From the NCBI RefSeq assembly GCF_030486595.1, contig NZ_JAUJZH010000017.1, forward strand, positions 62,001 through 126,000: a stretch of DNA of 64,000 bases. Direction: 5' to 3'. Under the pieces are notes generated by a model, which was given only the letters and a program-made list of their open reading frames with translations, had not been told where the DNA came from and did no database searches. A program made the position numbers and the translations under genes. The stretch comes from Variovorax ginsengisoli (GTDB taxonomy: Bacteria; Pseudomonadota; Gammaproteobacteria; Burkholderiales; Burkholderiaceae_C). Positions 17,425 to 29,637 of this stretch are shown piece by piece (position 1 is the stretch's first letter; every line of letters begins with the position of its first letter).

Positions 17425-18519
17425 ATGAGCATCGAAATCAGAAACGTCAGCAAGCAATTCGGCGACTTCCACGCCCTGCGCGATGTCAGCCTGGACGTGG
17501 CCTCGGGCGAACTGGTCGCGCTGCTGGGGCCTTCGGGCTGCGGCAAGACCACCTTGCTTCGCATCATCGCGGGCCTGGAAACCGCCGGCACCGGCAGCAT
17601 CCTGTTCGCGGGCGAGGACACCACCGATGTCCATGTGCGCGAGCGCCAGGTCGGCTTCGTGTTCCAGCACTACGCGCTGTTCCGCCACATGACGGTGTTC
17701 GAGAACGTCGCCTTCGGCCTGCGGGTCAAGCCGCGCGGCCTGCGCCCGAGCGAGGCGCAGATCAAGACCAAGGTGCACGACCTGCTGAAGCTGGTGCAGC
17801 TCGACTGGCTGGCCGACCGCTATCCGGCCCAGTTGTCGGGCGGCCAGCGCCAGCGCATCGCCCTGGCGCGCGCGCTGGCGGTCGAGCCCAAGGTGCTGCT
17901 GCTCGACGAGCCCTTCGGCGCGCTCGACGCCAAGGTGCGCAAGGAACTGCGCCGCTGGCTGCGCCGGCTGCACGACGAACTGCACGTGACCAGCATCTTC
18001 GTCACCCACGACCAGGAAGAAGCGCTCGAAGTGGCCGACCGCGTGGTCCTGATGAACAGCGGCCGCATCGAGCAGGTCGGCTCGCCGCAGGAGGTCTGGG
18101 ACCACCCGGCGAGCCCCTTCGTCTACGGCTTCCTGGGCGACGTCAACCTGTTCCATGGCCGTTCGCTCGAGGGCGAGGTTCAGGTCGAAGGCATCCGGCT
18201 CGACACCCGCGACCAGCAGGGCTTGCGCGACGGCAAGGCGCTGGCCTATGTGCGGCCGCACGACCTCGACGTGGCGCGCTACGCGCCGGGCGCCAGCGGC
18301 ATCGTCGCGACCCTGACCCGTGCCATCGTGGTCGGACCGATCGCGCGGCTGGAACTGGAACCGGTCGAATCGAATCCAGATAATCCGGGCTCCGGAACCA
18401 TCATCGAGGCGCAACTCCCTGCGCAACAGTTCCGGGACCTTGGTCTTGGCGAGGGCGACAAGGTGGTCGCCACGCCGCGCAAGGCCAGGGTGTTCGTAGA
18501 GGATTGGGTTTCACCTTGA
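17425..18519 (+). CDS. cysA: Sulfate/thiosulfate ABC transporter ATP-binding protein CysA
   Basis: 364 residues. Walker A is GPSGCGKTT, the Q-loop is [22 protein letters not shown] (typical of CysA), the signature is [15 protein letters not shown] and Walker B is [11 protein letters not shown]. The switch His lies in VTHDQEE, and a C-terminal regulatory TOBE-like domain follows (about 240-364). It energises sulfate import through CysT and CysW. Its stop codon overlaps the proposed TTG start of dsbB. Confidence 0.96.
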   Translation: MSIEIRNVSKQFGDFHALRDVSLDVASGELVALLGPSGCGKTTLLRIIAGLETAGTGSILFAGEDTTDVHVRERQVGFVFQHYALFRHMTVFENVAFGLRVKPRGLRPSEAQIKTKVHDLLKLVQLDWLADRYPAQLSGGQRQRIALARALAVEPKVLLLDEPFGALDAKVRKELRRWLRRLHDELHVTSIFVTHDQEEALEVADRVVLMNSGRIEQVGSPQEVWDHPASPFVYGFLGDVNLFHGRSLEGEVQVEGIRLDTRDQQGLRDGKALAYVRPHDLDVARYAPGASGIVATLTRAIVVGPIARLELEPVESNPDNPGSGTIIEAQLPAQQFRDLGLGEGDKVVATPRKARVFVEDWVSP

Positions 18520-19055
18520 AGTTTTTCGACTGGTATTTCGGCGCGCCGAGGCGCGCCCTGGCGCTGATCTGCGTGGCCTGCATCGCGATGCTGGCCTTCG
18601 GCATGTACCTGCAGCATGTGGTGGGCCTCGAGCCGTGCCCGATGTGCGTCGTGCAGCGCTATGCGCTGGTGCTGGTGGCCGTGTTCACCGGGCTCGGCGC
18701 GGCCAGCGGCAGCAAGGCCTTGCGCATCGCCACCATCCTGACGGCCCTGGTCGTGGCCGTGGGCGGCGCCTACACGGCGGCGAGCCAGAGCTGGCTGCAG
18801 TGGTATCCGCCGGAGGTGGTCTCGTGCGGGCGCGACATCTACGGAATGATCGAGACCTTTCCGCTGCAGCGCGCGCTGCCGATGATCTTCCGCGGCGCCG
18901 GCGACTGCTCGCAGATCGACTGGACCTTCCTTGGCCTGTCGATCGCCAACTGGTCGTTCATCGCCTTCACGGGGTTCGGGCTGGCGCTGCTGGTGCTGCT
19001 GGCGCGGTCGTTCCGCCGGCCGCCTATCCGGCCGGCGCTCAAGACCGTCCGCTGA
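18516..19055 (+). CDS. dsbB: Disulfide bond formation protein DsbB
   Basis: 179 residues from the TTG at 18516, which overlaps the cysA TGA; a second in-frame TTG at 18504 would add four residues. No ATG or GTG is available near the start. Four membrane helices are predicted. The first periplasmic loop has the CxxC pair (EPCPMC), and the second has two further Cys ([10 protein letters not shown] and GAGDCSQ), the full redox relay of DsbB. It reoxidises DsbA and passes electrons to quinone. Overlap with cysA places it at the end of the sulfate operon, unlike a housekeeping dsbB. Confidence 0.9.
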   Translation: MKFFDWYFGAPRRALALICVACIAMLAFGMYLQHVVGLEPCPMCVVQRYALVLVAVFTGLGAASGSKALRIATILTALVVAVGGAYTAASQSWLQWYPPEVVSCGRDIYGMIETFPLQRALPMIFRGAGDCSQIDWTFLGLSIANWSFIAFTGFGLALLVLLARSFRRPPIRPALKTVR

Positions 19056-19058
19056 GGC

Positions 19059-19751
19059 CTACAGAGGCAGGGTGTCGAAGGCCGCGTAGGCCGTCGCCAG
19101 CCAGGTCTTCACGCGCTGGCGCTCGAGCAGCCCCAGCGCGTGCGGGCCCTCGCGGTCGTTGACCGCCTTCCAGAAGCTCGTGTTGCGCGCATCGATCTTG
19201 CGCATGCTGGCGTCGTGCAGCCGGGGCAGGGCGATCACGCGGGCGCCGTGCGCCGTGGCCTTGCTGAGCGACTGCGATCCGAGCAGCAGGCCGAAGTCGT
19301 TGCCGCGCCCGTAGTTCTGCACCACGATGTAGTTCGGCCGGTCGCCGAAGGTGTCGATCAGGGTGCCGAGCAGGTCGCTGGAATCCTTGCCGTCGTCCAG
19401 CACGTGCCAGAAATTCACCGCGACGCCGAGTTCGGCGAAGACGTCGAACAGGTCCGACTCCTTGATCCAGCGCGACAGCGGCGCCAGCGTCTGGGCCGCG
19501 AGGTCGACGATCACGCTCTGCTGCGGATTGGTTTCGAAGCCGTTGACCACCGTGTCGAGGCCCTCGAAGCTGTCCACCACCACCTGCGACGCGAAGCCCT
19601 CGTAGAAACGGGTGAAAGAGCTGTGCGAACGGTCCGTGTCGAAGCCCACGAAAGGCCGGCTGTGGTCGATGAAATACTGCGCCAGCACCCGCGCCGTGAC
19701 CGACTTGCCGACACCGCCTTTTTCGCCGCCGATGAAATTGATGGAGCTCAT
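19059..19751 (-). CDS. ParA/MinD-like P-loop ATPase, stand-alone
   Basis: 230 residues. The deviant Walker A motif EKGGVGKSV at residues 10-18, with the signature Lys11 and Lys16, is that of ParA/MinD/Soj ATPases. Asp38 in GFDTDRSHS and VIVDLAAQT near 98 fit the Walker A' and B regions. No parB, parS cluster or plasmid gene lies nearby, and the C-terminal half is unlike chromosomal ParA. Such lone proteins are often labelled mobilization or partition proteins, but this one may position a cellular cargo. The function is unknown. It is convergent with dsbB, with only 3 nt between them. Confidence 0.8.
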   Translation of the reverse strand: MSSINFIGGEKGGVGKSVTARVLAQYFIDHSRPFVGFDTDRSHSSFTRFYEGFASQVVVDSFEGLDTVVNGFETNPQQSVIVDLAAQTLAPLSRWIKESDLFDVFAELGVAVNFWHVLDDGKDSSDLLGTLIDTFGDRPNYIVVQNYGRGNDFGLLLGSQSLSKATAHGARVIALPRLHDASMRKIDARNTSFWKAVNDREGPHALGLLERQRVKTWLATAYAAFDTLPL

Positions 19752-19874
19752 GAGGTTCCTGCGAGAGTGGGAAGAAACGCGATCGATTCTAGGTGCGGGG
19801 CTGGAATGGGCCTGGTGCCTGCAAGGATCGCGCCATGGGCGTCTACGAAACTCGCTGCGCTGCTGTTCGGGGCG

Positions 19875-19970
19875 CGTGCCGAGGGCACCGGGTGGCCCCC
19901 TCCGCGAATGTCCCCCGCCTTCGGCTCCTCCTCTATTTCGCTGCGGGGGCCACCCGGCGCCCTCGGCACG
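19875..19970 (+). repeat. Composite hairpin element A (variable stem around a conserved core)
   Basis: Outer arms 19875-19900 and 19945-19970 are 26-nt inverted repeats with one mismatch (A/G). Between them is a 44-nt core (19901-19944) running from TCCGCGAATG to TTTCGCTGC. The same core appears, inverted, in element B. No gene overlaps it, and it occupies the 377-bp gap between the ParA-like gene and the lipoprotein gene. It looks like a dispersed REP-like mosaic element of the kind common between genes of Comamonadaceae. It has no transposase. Confidence 0.85.
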
Positions 19971-20013
19971 GGCAGCGCCAGGTGGTTCCGGTCAACCAAT
20001 AACGGCCGTGACG

Positions 20014-20107
20014 GCTCGCGCCGATGGTGTGCTCTGCGCAGCGAAATAAAGGAGGAGCCCGAAGGGCGGGGGACATTCGCGGAGCAGAGCACACCGTCGG
20101 CGTGAGC
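20014..20107 (-). repeat. Composite hairpin element B (same core, opposite orientation, different stem)
   Basis: Outer arms 20014-20037 and 20084-20107 are 24-nt inverted repeats with two mismatches, unrelated in sequence to the arms of element A. The 46-nt core at 20038-20083 is the reverse complement of the core of element A, with two single-base indels and one substitution. The two elements are 43 bp apart, and together they would form either two separate hairpins or one long cruciform through the cores. The remaining bases of the gap (19752-19874 and 20108-20128) show nothing recognisable apart from likely promoter DNA. Confidence 0.85.
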
Positions 20108-20128
20108 CCGCCCCCCCGGCCAGAAGCC

Positions 20129-20887
20129 TCACTTCGGCACCATCGAAAGAAACGGCCCCAGGCTCCCCAGGAACCAGTTCTGGCTGAAGTCGAGCGCCGC
20201 GCGCCGGTACTTCTCGTCGGCCTGCGCCGCGAGCAGGTCCAGCCGAGCCACCACCTTGGACAGCTCGCGGTCGACCAGCAGGTTGCGCCCGCGTTCGCTG
20301 ATCTCGGTGGCCAGCAGCAGCGGCTGCCCGTCGGGGCCGGTCTTCGAACCGATCAGCCACAGCGAGATCTCGAAGTTGCGCGCCGCCCGGTAGCTGTTCT
20401 CGGCACTGACGCCGTCGAGCATGTTCTGCTCCCAGGTGTCGCCGTTGGCCTGCTTGAGCAGCGCCGCCCAGCCGACCACCAGCGCGGCGACGCGGTCGCC
20501 CTCGAAGGGCTTGGGCGCGGTCTCGAAGGCCAGGCGGACGGCGTCGATGCCATAGGCGCCATGCAACTGCGGCAGCGGCGCGTTCTGCGAGATCGATTCC
20601 CAGGTGCGCTGGATCGCCTCGTCGGCGCTGCCGCACCACTTGCGCCATTCGCGCGGATTGCGTCGATAGAGCGAGATCTGCACGCGCCGCACCGACTGCA
20701 GGTTGTCGCGCAAGGCCAGGTTGGCGATGCGGTTCGCGCCGCTCTGGAGCCATTCGTTGCTGGCATAGGGTTCGGCGCGCTGGGTGGAGCCGCAGGCCGC
20801 GAGCGCCAGGGCCGCCGCGCCGCTGCCGATGAGCCACGCACGGCGAGCAAGACACGGGGAAAGAGGGGAAACGCGCATGGTCCGCAC
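20129..20887 (-). CDS. Putative lipoprotein of unknown function
   Basis: 252 residues. A basic N-terminus leads into a hydrophobic run and a lipobox, LALAAC, so Cys32 is probably lipidated. The start could be this Met or the Met four residues on. The mature part is helical and rich in Arg and Leu (SVRRVQISLYRRNPREWRKW), and no known domain is evident. I do not recognise the family, though similar hypothetical lipoproteins are common in Burkholderiales. It is divergent from smc across 120 bp. Confidence 0.75.
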   Translation of the reverse strand: MRTMRVSPLSPCLARRAWLIGSGAAALALAACGSTQRAEPYASNEWLQSGANRIANLALRDNLQSVRRVQISLYRRNPREWRKWCGSADEAIQRTWESISQNAPLPQLHGAYGIDAVRLAFETAPKPFEGDRVAALVVGWAALLKQANGDTWEQNMLDGVSAENSYRAARNFEISLWLIGSKTGPDGQPLLLATEISERGRNLLVDRELSKVVARLDLLAAQADEKYRRAALDFSQNWFLGSLGPFLSMVPK

Positions 20888-21007
20888 GTTATCATCCTCG
20901 CCTCAGGTGGCGGCCTGGCCTGGACGTGCCAGCCGCCGGAATCTGCTTACAAATCAACACCTTGGCACCCAACCTTGGCAAAACAACTGGCTTAGGGCCG
21001 ACCTGAC

Positions 21008-24000
21008 GTGCGTCTCAATTCCATCAAGCTCTCGGGCTTCAAGTCCTTCGCCGAACCCACCAATTTCCTGCTTCCCGGCCAGCTGGTCGGGGTGGTCGGT
21101 CCCAACGGCTGCGGCAAGTCGAACATCATGGATGCCGTGCGCTGGGTGCTCGGCGAATCGCGTGCCTCCGAGCTGCGCGGCGAGTCGATGCAGGACGTGA
21201 TCTTCAACGGCACGACCACCCGCAAGCAGGCCAGCCGCTCCAGCGTCGAACTGGTGTTCGACAACGCCGACCACCGCGCGGGCGGCCAGTGGGCGCAGTT
21301 CGCCGAGATCGCGGTCAAGCGGGTGCTGACCCGCGACGGCAACTCCAGCTACTACATCAACAACCAGCCGGTGCGCCGGCGCGACGTGCAGGACGTGTTC
21401 CTCGGCACCGGCCTGGGGCCGCGCGCCTACGCGATCATCGGCCAGGGCACGATCAGCCGGATCATCGAATCCAAGCCCGAGGAACTGCGCCTGTTCCTCG
21501 AAGAGGCCGCCGGCGTCTCGAAGTACAAGGAGCGCCGCCGCGAGACCGAGAACCGGCTCGGCGACACGCGCGAGAACCTGACGCGGGTCGAGGACATCCT
21601 GCGCGAACTCAACAGCAACCTCGAGCGGCTCGAGAAGCAGGCCGAGGTGGCGGCGCGCTACAACCAGCTCACCGGCGACGCCACGCGCAAGCAGCACCAG
21701 CTGTGGTTCCTGAAGCGCACCGAGAGCGAGGCCGACCAGGCCAAGGTCAAGGCCGACGCCGAGCGCGCGATCAACGACCTCGAATCGCGCACCGCCGACC
21801 TGCGCCACATCGAGGCCGAGCTCGAAACAGTGCGCCAGGCCCACTACGCGGCCGGCGACCAGGTCAACCAGGCCCAGGGCAAGCTCTACGAGGCCAGCGC
21901 CGAGGTCGGTCGGCTCGAAGGCGAGATCCGCTTCGTGGTCGAGGGGCGCCAGCGGGTCGAGCAGCGGCTGGTGCAACTGCGCGAGCAGATGGGGCAATGG
22001 GGCACCCGGCGCGACGACGCCGAGGCCGAGATCGAGACCCTGGCCGGCCAGGGCGTGAACGCCGAGGAGCAGGCCGAACTGCTGGCCGCCCAGCTCGAGG
22101 AGCACGACGCCCGCATGCCCGAGCTCGAAGACGCGCAGCAGCGGGCCCAGAACGAGGCCAACGCCCAGCGCGCGACGGTGGTGCAGGTGCAGCAGCAGAT
22201 CCAGGTGCTGGCCGCCGACCAGCGCAACATCGAGGACCAGAGCCGCCAGCTCAACCTGCGCGCCGAGCGGCTGCGCACCGACCAGAACGCGCTCGCGGCG
22301 CCCGACGAGGGGCGCTTGCGCGAGCAGCAGGAGCAACTGGCGATGGCCCAGGAGGCGGCGGCCGAATCCGATGCGCGCCTGCAGGAACTGCAGGAAGCCG
22401 TGCCGCAGCTCGACGACGACCGGCGCACGCGGCAGCAGGCCGTCAATGCCGAAGGGGCGCGCCACGCCGACCTGTCGGCGCGGCTGGAGGCGCTCAAGGC
22501 CTTGCAGGAGAAGGTCAAGACCGACGGCAAGCTCGCGCCCTGGCTCGCCAAGCACGGGCTCGAAAGCCTGCAGGGCCTCTGGAGCCGCATCCACATCGAG
22601 CTCGGCTGGGAAGACGCGCTCGAATCGGCCTTGCGCGAGCGCATGGGCGCGCTCGAAGTCAGCCGCCTCGACATGGTCCGCGCCTTTGCCGCCGATGCGC
22701 CGCCGGCCAAGCTGGCCTTCTATTCGCCGCCGCTGGCGGGCCTGCCGCCGGGTGCGTCGTCGCTGCCGCGGCTGTCCGACCTGCTGCGCCTGGCCGACGC
22801 CGGCCAGCAGGCGCTGCTGGCCGAGTGGCTGCACGGCTGCTTCACGGCCACCAGCCTCGAAGAGGCGCTGGCGCAGCGCGACAGGCTGCAGCCCGGCGAG
22901 GTGATCTACATCAAGAGCGGCCATGCGGTCACGGCGCACAGCGTCAGCTTCTATGCCCAGGATTCGGAACAGGCCGGCCTGCTGGCGCGCCAGCAGGAAA
23001 TGGAGAACCTGGAGCGCCAGCTGCGCGCCCAGACCCTGATCGCCGACGAGTCGCGCACCGCGCTGGCCCGTGCCGAGGCGGCCTACGGCGATGCCGCCCA
23101 GCGCCTGGTCGCGGCGCGTCGCGAAGCGGCCGAGACCCAGTCGCAGGCGCACGCGCTGCAGGTCGAGACGCTGCGCCTGTCGCAATTGGCCGAGCAGACG
23201 CGCGCCCGCAGCGAACAGCTGTCGAACGACTTGGGCGAGGTGACGGCGCAGCTCGAGGAGCTGCAGGAAAAGCGCATCGCCGCCGAGTCGCGCTTCGAAG
23301 AGCTCGACATGCAGCTCGCCGACAGCCAGGAACGCCATGCGCAGCTCGATGAGAAGGTCATCGAGGCCGGCCGTGCGCTCACGGCCAGCCGCGAACAGCA
23401 TCGCAGCCTCGAGCGCCAGGCGCAGGAAGCCACCTTCGCGCAGCGCACCCTCGAGGCGCGCCGCGGCGAGCTGAGCCGCGCGATCGAGACCGCCAGCCAG
23501 CAGATCGTCGCCCTGACCGACGAAGAAGAACGCGCGCGCGCCGAGCTCGGCCGCCTGTCCGACGCCGCCGCCCAGGCCGGGCTGCAGGACGCGCTGTCGC
23601 TCAAGCTCGAACGCGAGACCGCGCTCGGTGCCTCGCGCAGCCAGTACGACGACCTGACGATCAAGCTGCGCGCCAGCGATGAGCGCCGGCTGCAGCTCGA
23701 GCGCGAGCTCGACCCGCTGCGCCAGCGCATCACCGATTTCCAGCTCAAGGAGCAGGCCGCGCGGCTGGGCTTCGAGCAATACCAACAGCTGCTGGCCGAG
23801 GCCGAGGCCGACCTCGAGGCGGTCGCGCTGTCGATCGAGACCGACAAGGTCCGGCTCACCGGCCTGCAGGGCGAGATCGACCGGCTCAACCGCGAAGTGG
23901 CTGCGCTCGGCGCGGTCAACCTGGCGGCGCTCGAGGAACTGGCCGTCGCCAGCGAGCGCAAGACCTTCCTCGATGCCCAGTCGGCCGACCTGAACGAAGC

Positions 24001-24523
24001 CATCGGCACGCTCGAAGACGCGATCCGCAAGATCGACGCCGAGACCCGCGACCTGCTGGGCGGCACCTTCAAGATCGTCAACGAGCACTTCAGCCGGATG
24101 TTCCCGGAGCTCTTCGGCGGCGGCAATGCCCGGCTCATGATGACCGGCGACGAGATCCTCGATTCCGGCGTGCAGGTCATGGCCCAGCCGCCGGGCAAGA
24201 AGAACCAGACCATCCACCTGCTGTCGGGCGGCGAGAAGGCGCTGACCGCGATCGCGCTGGTGTTCGCGATCTTCCAGCTGAACCCGGCGCCGTTCTGCCT
24301 GCTGGACGAAGTGGACGCGCCGCTGGACGACGCCAACACCGAACGCTATGCCAAACTCGTCACAGCCATGAGCCGCGAAACCCAGTTCCTCTTCATCAGC
24401 CACAACAAGATCGCCATGGAAATGGCCGAGCAGCTGATCGGCGTGACCATGCAGGAGCAGGGCGTCTCGCGCATCGTGGCGGTCGACATGGAGTCGGCGG
24501 TATCGATGGTCGAAGCCGCTTGA
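21008..24523 (+). CDS. smc: Chromosome segregation protein SMC
   Basis: 1171 residues from a GTG at 21008, giving MRLNSIKLSGFKSFAEPT, the standard SMC opening. Walker A is GPNGCGKSN at about 33-41. Two long coiled coils (about 170-500 and 660-1010) flank a hinge near 510-640. The C-terminal head has the signature LLSGGEKALTA and Walker B CLLDEVDAPLDDAN. SMC compacts and helps segregate the chromosome, normally with ScpA and ScpB, which are not in this window. Sequence between the lipoprotein gene and this start is AT-richer and probably holds the promoter. zipA follows after 13 nt. Confidence 0.97.
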   Translation: MRLNSIKLSGFKSFAEPTNFLLPGQLVGVVGPNGCGKSNIMDAVRWVLGESRASELRGESMQDVIFNGTTTRKQASRSSVELVFDNADHRAGGQWAQFAEIAVKRVLTRDGNSSYYINNQPVRRRDVQDVFLGTGLGPRAYAIIGQGTISRIIESKPEELRLFLEEAAGVSKYKERRRETENRLGDTRENLTRVEDILRELNSNLERLEKQAEVAARYNQLTGDATRKQHQLWFLKRTESEADQAKVKADAERAINDLESRTADLRHIEAELETVRQAHYAAGDQVNQAQGKLYEASAEVGRLEGEIRFVVEGRQRVEQRLVQLREQMGQWGTRRDDAEAEIETLAGQGVNAEEQAELLAAQLEEHDARMPELEDAQQRAQNEANAQRATVVQVQQQIQVLAADQRNIEDQSRQLNLRAERLRTDQNALAAPDEGRLREQQEQLAMAQEAAAESDARLQELQEAVPQLDDDRRTRQQAVNAEGARHADLSARLEALKALQEKVKTDGKLAPWLAKHGLESLQGLWSRIHIELGWEDALESALRERMGALEVSRLDMVRAFAADAPPAKLAFYSPPLAGLPPGASSLPRLSDLLRLADAGQQALLAEWLHGCFTATSLEEALAQRDRLQPGEVIYIKSGHAVTAHSVSFYAQDSEQAGLLARQQEMENLERQLRAQTLIADESRTALARAEAAYGDAAQRLVAARREAAETQSQAHALQVETLRLSQLAEQTRARSEQLSNDLGEVTAQLEELQEKRIAAESRFEELDMQLADSQERHAQLDEKVIEAGRALTASREQHRSLERQAQEATFAQRTLEARRGELSRAIETASQQIVALTDEEERARAELGRLSDAAAQAGLQDALSLKLERETALGASRSQYDDLTIKLRASDERRLQLERELDPLRQRITDFQLKEQAARLGFEQYQQLLAEAEADLEAVALSIETDKVRLTGLQGEIDRLNREVAALGAVNLAALEELAVASERKTFLDAQSADLNEAIGTLEDAIRKIDAETRDLLGGTFKIVNEHFSRMFPELFGGGNARLMMTGDEILDSGVQVMAQPPGKKNQTIHLLSGGEKALTAIALVFAIFQLNPAPFCLLDEVDAPLDDANTERYAKLVTAMSRETQFLFISHNKIAMEMAEQLIGVTMQEQGVSRIVAVDMESAVSMVEAA

Positions 24524-24536
24524 GCACCAGGGGCCC

Positions 24537-27738
<3,202 letters not shown>

Positions 27739-27809
27739 GATTGTTTCGTTTTCCCGGTCAACAGGCGGGCGCGCCGGCCGTTGAATCGAAGATGACCCAG
27801 GAGGTCCGG

Positions 27810-28142
27810 ATGAAGCGATTTCGTTCTGTGTCGGCCACCATCGCCGTGGGGGGCGCCGCCTTGCTCGGCGGCTGCGTGGCGCCCGGTCCGTACTACGCGG
27901 GCGCGGCCTACCCCTACTACGCCGACCCGGTCGTGGTGGCGCCATCGGTCTACATCGGCGCCGCCGGCTACTACGGCTGGGGCGGCTACTACGGCGGCTA
28001 CCGCTATCCGGGGTGGCCTGGCTACTACGGCCGGGCCGGCTACTACGGGCATCCGGGCTACTACGGTCGGCCCGGGTACTACGGTCGGCCCGGGTACTAC
28101 GGTCGGCCCGGGTACTACGGCAGGTACTACGGACGACGCTAG
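27810..28142 (+). CDS. Gly/Tyr-rich repeat lipoprotein
   Basis: 110 residues from the ATG at 27810, behind a CAGGAGGT ribosome-binding site. An ATG 18 nt upstream lacks such a site. The N-terminus MKRFRSVSATIAVGGAALLGGC has a lipobox with Cys22. The rest is Tyr-Gly-Pro-rich, ending in repeated units of the form GYYGRP. Small proteins of this composition are common in Burkholderiales and are presumed envelope-associated; their function is unknown. It may be expressed separately from ligA (71 nt upstream) and def (19 nt downstream). Confidence 0.8.
   Translation: MKRFRSVSATIAVGGAALLGGCVAPGPYYAGAAYPYYADPVVVAPSVYIGAAGYYGWGGYYGGYRYPGWPGYYGRAGYYGHPGYYGRPGYYGRPGYYGRPGYYGRYYGRR
28061..28114 (+). repeat. 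18-bp tandem repeat inside the Gly/Tyr-rich gene
   Basis: Three perfect copies of CTACGGTCGGCCCGGGTA lie head to tail, flanked on both sides by degenerate copies (about 28011-28132). The unit keeps frame and encodes Tyr-Tyr-Gly-Arg-Pro-Gly. The perfect identity at DNA level suggests recent slippage, so copy number may vary between strains. Confidence 0.9.
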
Positions 28143-28161
28143 GCCACCGCGATAATCGCGC

Positions 28162-28701
28162 ATGGCCATCCGCGAAATCCTCAAGATGGGCGACCCCCGG
28201 CTGCTGCGCATCGCGCAGCCGGTCGCCGCCTTCGACACCGACGAGTTGCACCTGCTGGTGCGCGACATGTTCGAGACCATGTATTCGGTCAATGGCGCCG
28301 GGCTCGCTGCGCCGCAGATCGGGGTCGACCAGCAACTGGTGATCTTCGGCACGGACACGGTGAACCCGCGCTACCCTGATGCGCCGATCGTCCCGCGCAC
28401 GGTGCTGCTGAACCCGGTCGTCACGCCGATCGGGGACGAGGAGGAAGAGGGCTGGGAGGGCTGCCTGTCGGTGCCGGGCCTGCGCGGCGTGGTGCCTCGC
28501 TTCGCGAACATCCGCTACACCGGCTTCGACCCGTACGGGGACCCGATCGATCGCACGGTGAGCGGGTTCCATGCCCGCGTCGTCCAGCACGAGGTCGACC
28601 ACCTGCTGGGCAAGCTGTATCCGATGCGGGTGCGCGACTTCTCGCGCTTCGGCTTCACCGAAGTGCTGTTTCCGGGGCTCGATGCGGGCGAGGATGACTG
28701 A
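28162..28701 (+). CDS. def: Peptide deformylase
   Basis: 179 residues with the three PDF motifs: [10 protein letters not shown] (about 46-55), EGCLS with the metal-binding Cys, and QHEVDHLLG whose two His complete the Fe/Zn site. It removes the formyl group from nascent proteins. Its usual partner gene fmt is not adjacent. Together with map at 36.5 kb, the window holds both steps of N-terminal processing. Confidence 0.96.
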   Translation: MAIREILKMGDPRLLRIAQPVAAFDTDELHLLVRDMFETMYSVNGAGLAAPQIGVDQQLVIFGTDTVNPRYPDAPIVPRTVLLNPVVTPIGDEEEEGWEGCLSVPGLRGVVPRFANIRYTGFDPYGDPIDRTVSGFHARVVQHEVDHLLGKLYPMRVRDFSRFGFTEVLFPGLDAGEDD

Positions 28702-29044
28702 AGGCTGAACAATGAGTCGAGGGCCGTTGCATCGATTTCGAGCGCAACAGCCATCGTTCTGCGCATCGTGGTGTGCGGTGTCTTGTTCGATGCATTGATC
28801 CCCCTTTCTCCCTTCATCGTCGAATCCGGGACTTTCAGCGAATCCTGTCCGTGGGATTCTTGATTTTTTCCGGCACCCAGTTTCTTGCTCCGGGATTTGC
28901 CAATGCGGGGGAGCCCGAGCAGCTGCTTCTTGTCTCCACGCTTGGCTGCATCGGCAAACCCGCGAAGCGCACGGCGGGTAGCCGCGACTTCGACGGCGCG
29001 GCGCGTCTCGCAGACCGCACCGGCCGATCGAAGCCGCTTTCAAG
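28702..29044. other. 343-bp gap with no convincing gene
   Basis: Between def and the convergent doxX gene, the only frame of note runs on the plus strand from a GTG at 28773 to a TAG at 29046-29048, sharing a CTAG with the doxX stop. It includes a hydrophobic run followed by GFANAGEPEQ, which looks faintly like a signal peptide. It has no ribosome-binding site, and its codon use is unlike its neighbours. I treat it as non-coding or decayed. No clear terminator hairpin is visible. Confidence 0.4.
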
Positions 29045-29449
29045 CTAGTTCAGTCGCCCGCTGGTGCCGCCCAGGCTGAAACGCCCGGCGCCCAGGAACG
29101 CCACCGCCAGCGCCGCGAACAGGAACATGCCCTGCAGTTCAAGCGCCCAGCCGCCCGACTTGCCGATGACCGTCAGGTCCTTGATGTGGACCAGCCAGAT
29201 GGCGACCAGCATGTTGATGACCGTGATCCAGGCCGCCGGACGGGTGTAGACGCCGATGATCAGGAGCACTGGCGCCAGCAACTCGCCCACGTAGACCAGG
29301 TAGGCGAGGGCGCCCGGCAGGCCATGCGAAGTCAGCATGCCCTCGACGAAGCCAACGCCGTTGCTGAGCTTCGAGATGCCGTGAAGCAGGATCAGGATAC
29401 CCAGGGCCAGACGCAGGACGAGCTTGCCGGTGTCATCGGAACGGATCAT
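29045..29449 (-). CDS. DoxX family membrane protein
   Basis: 134 residues with four hydrophobic segments. The start LVLRLALGILILLHGISKLSNG and YVGELLAPVLLIIGVYTRPAAW match the DoxX/YphA family. These inner-membrane proteins have been linked to redox and thiol stress, but the biochemical role is unsettled. It is transcribed divergently from the aap genes across 188 bp. Confidence 0.9.
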   Translation of the reverse strand: MIRSDDTGKLVLRLALGILILLHGISKLSNGVGFVEGMLTSHGLPGALAYLVYVGELLAPVLLIIGVYTRPAAWITVINMLVAIWLVHIKDLTVIGKSGGWALELQGMFLFAALAVAFLGAGRFSLGGTSGRLN

Positions 29450-29637
29450 GTGAAAAACCTTTCGTTGCTAAAAACAGGCGCGATTGTGGTCGATCTGGCG
29501 CGGAGGTGTCGAACGACGACCTTGCCGCGTCGACGATAGCCACTTGTGGGGGCGTGGCGACATGCCGCAAACCAGTTCCTGCCCGCCCCACGTAAACTGC
29601 CGCCCTGCCGTCATTTCGAAGAAAAGAGGACCACCGC

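Noticed and set aside
14455-18426. Very long minus-strand open frame antisense to the sulfate operon
   Set aside because: It is the mirror of GC-rich third-position bias in the sbp-cysTWA genes, with low-complexity Arg/His/Gln-rich translation and no domain.
19059-19751. Plasmid partition locus
   Set aside because: There is only one ATPase gene, with no parB, iterons or replication gene, and it is surrounded by chromosomal housekeeping genes.
19752-20128. Insertion sequence or integrated element
   Set aside because: Inverted repeats are present, but there is no transposase, no target duplication that I can see and no coding capacity.
28061-28114. CRISPR-like direct repeats
   Set aside because: The units are contiguous, in frame and encode GYYGRP, with no spacers and no cas genes.
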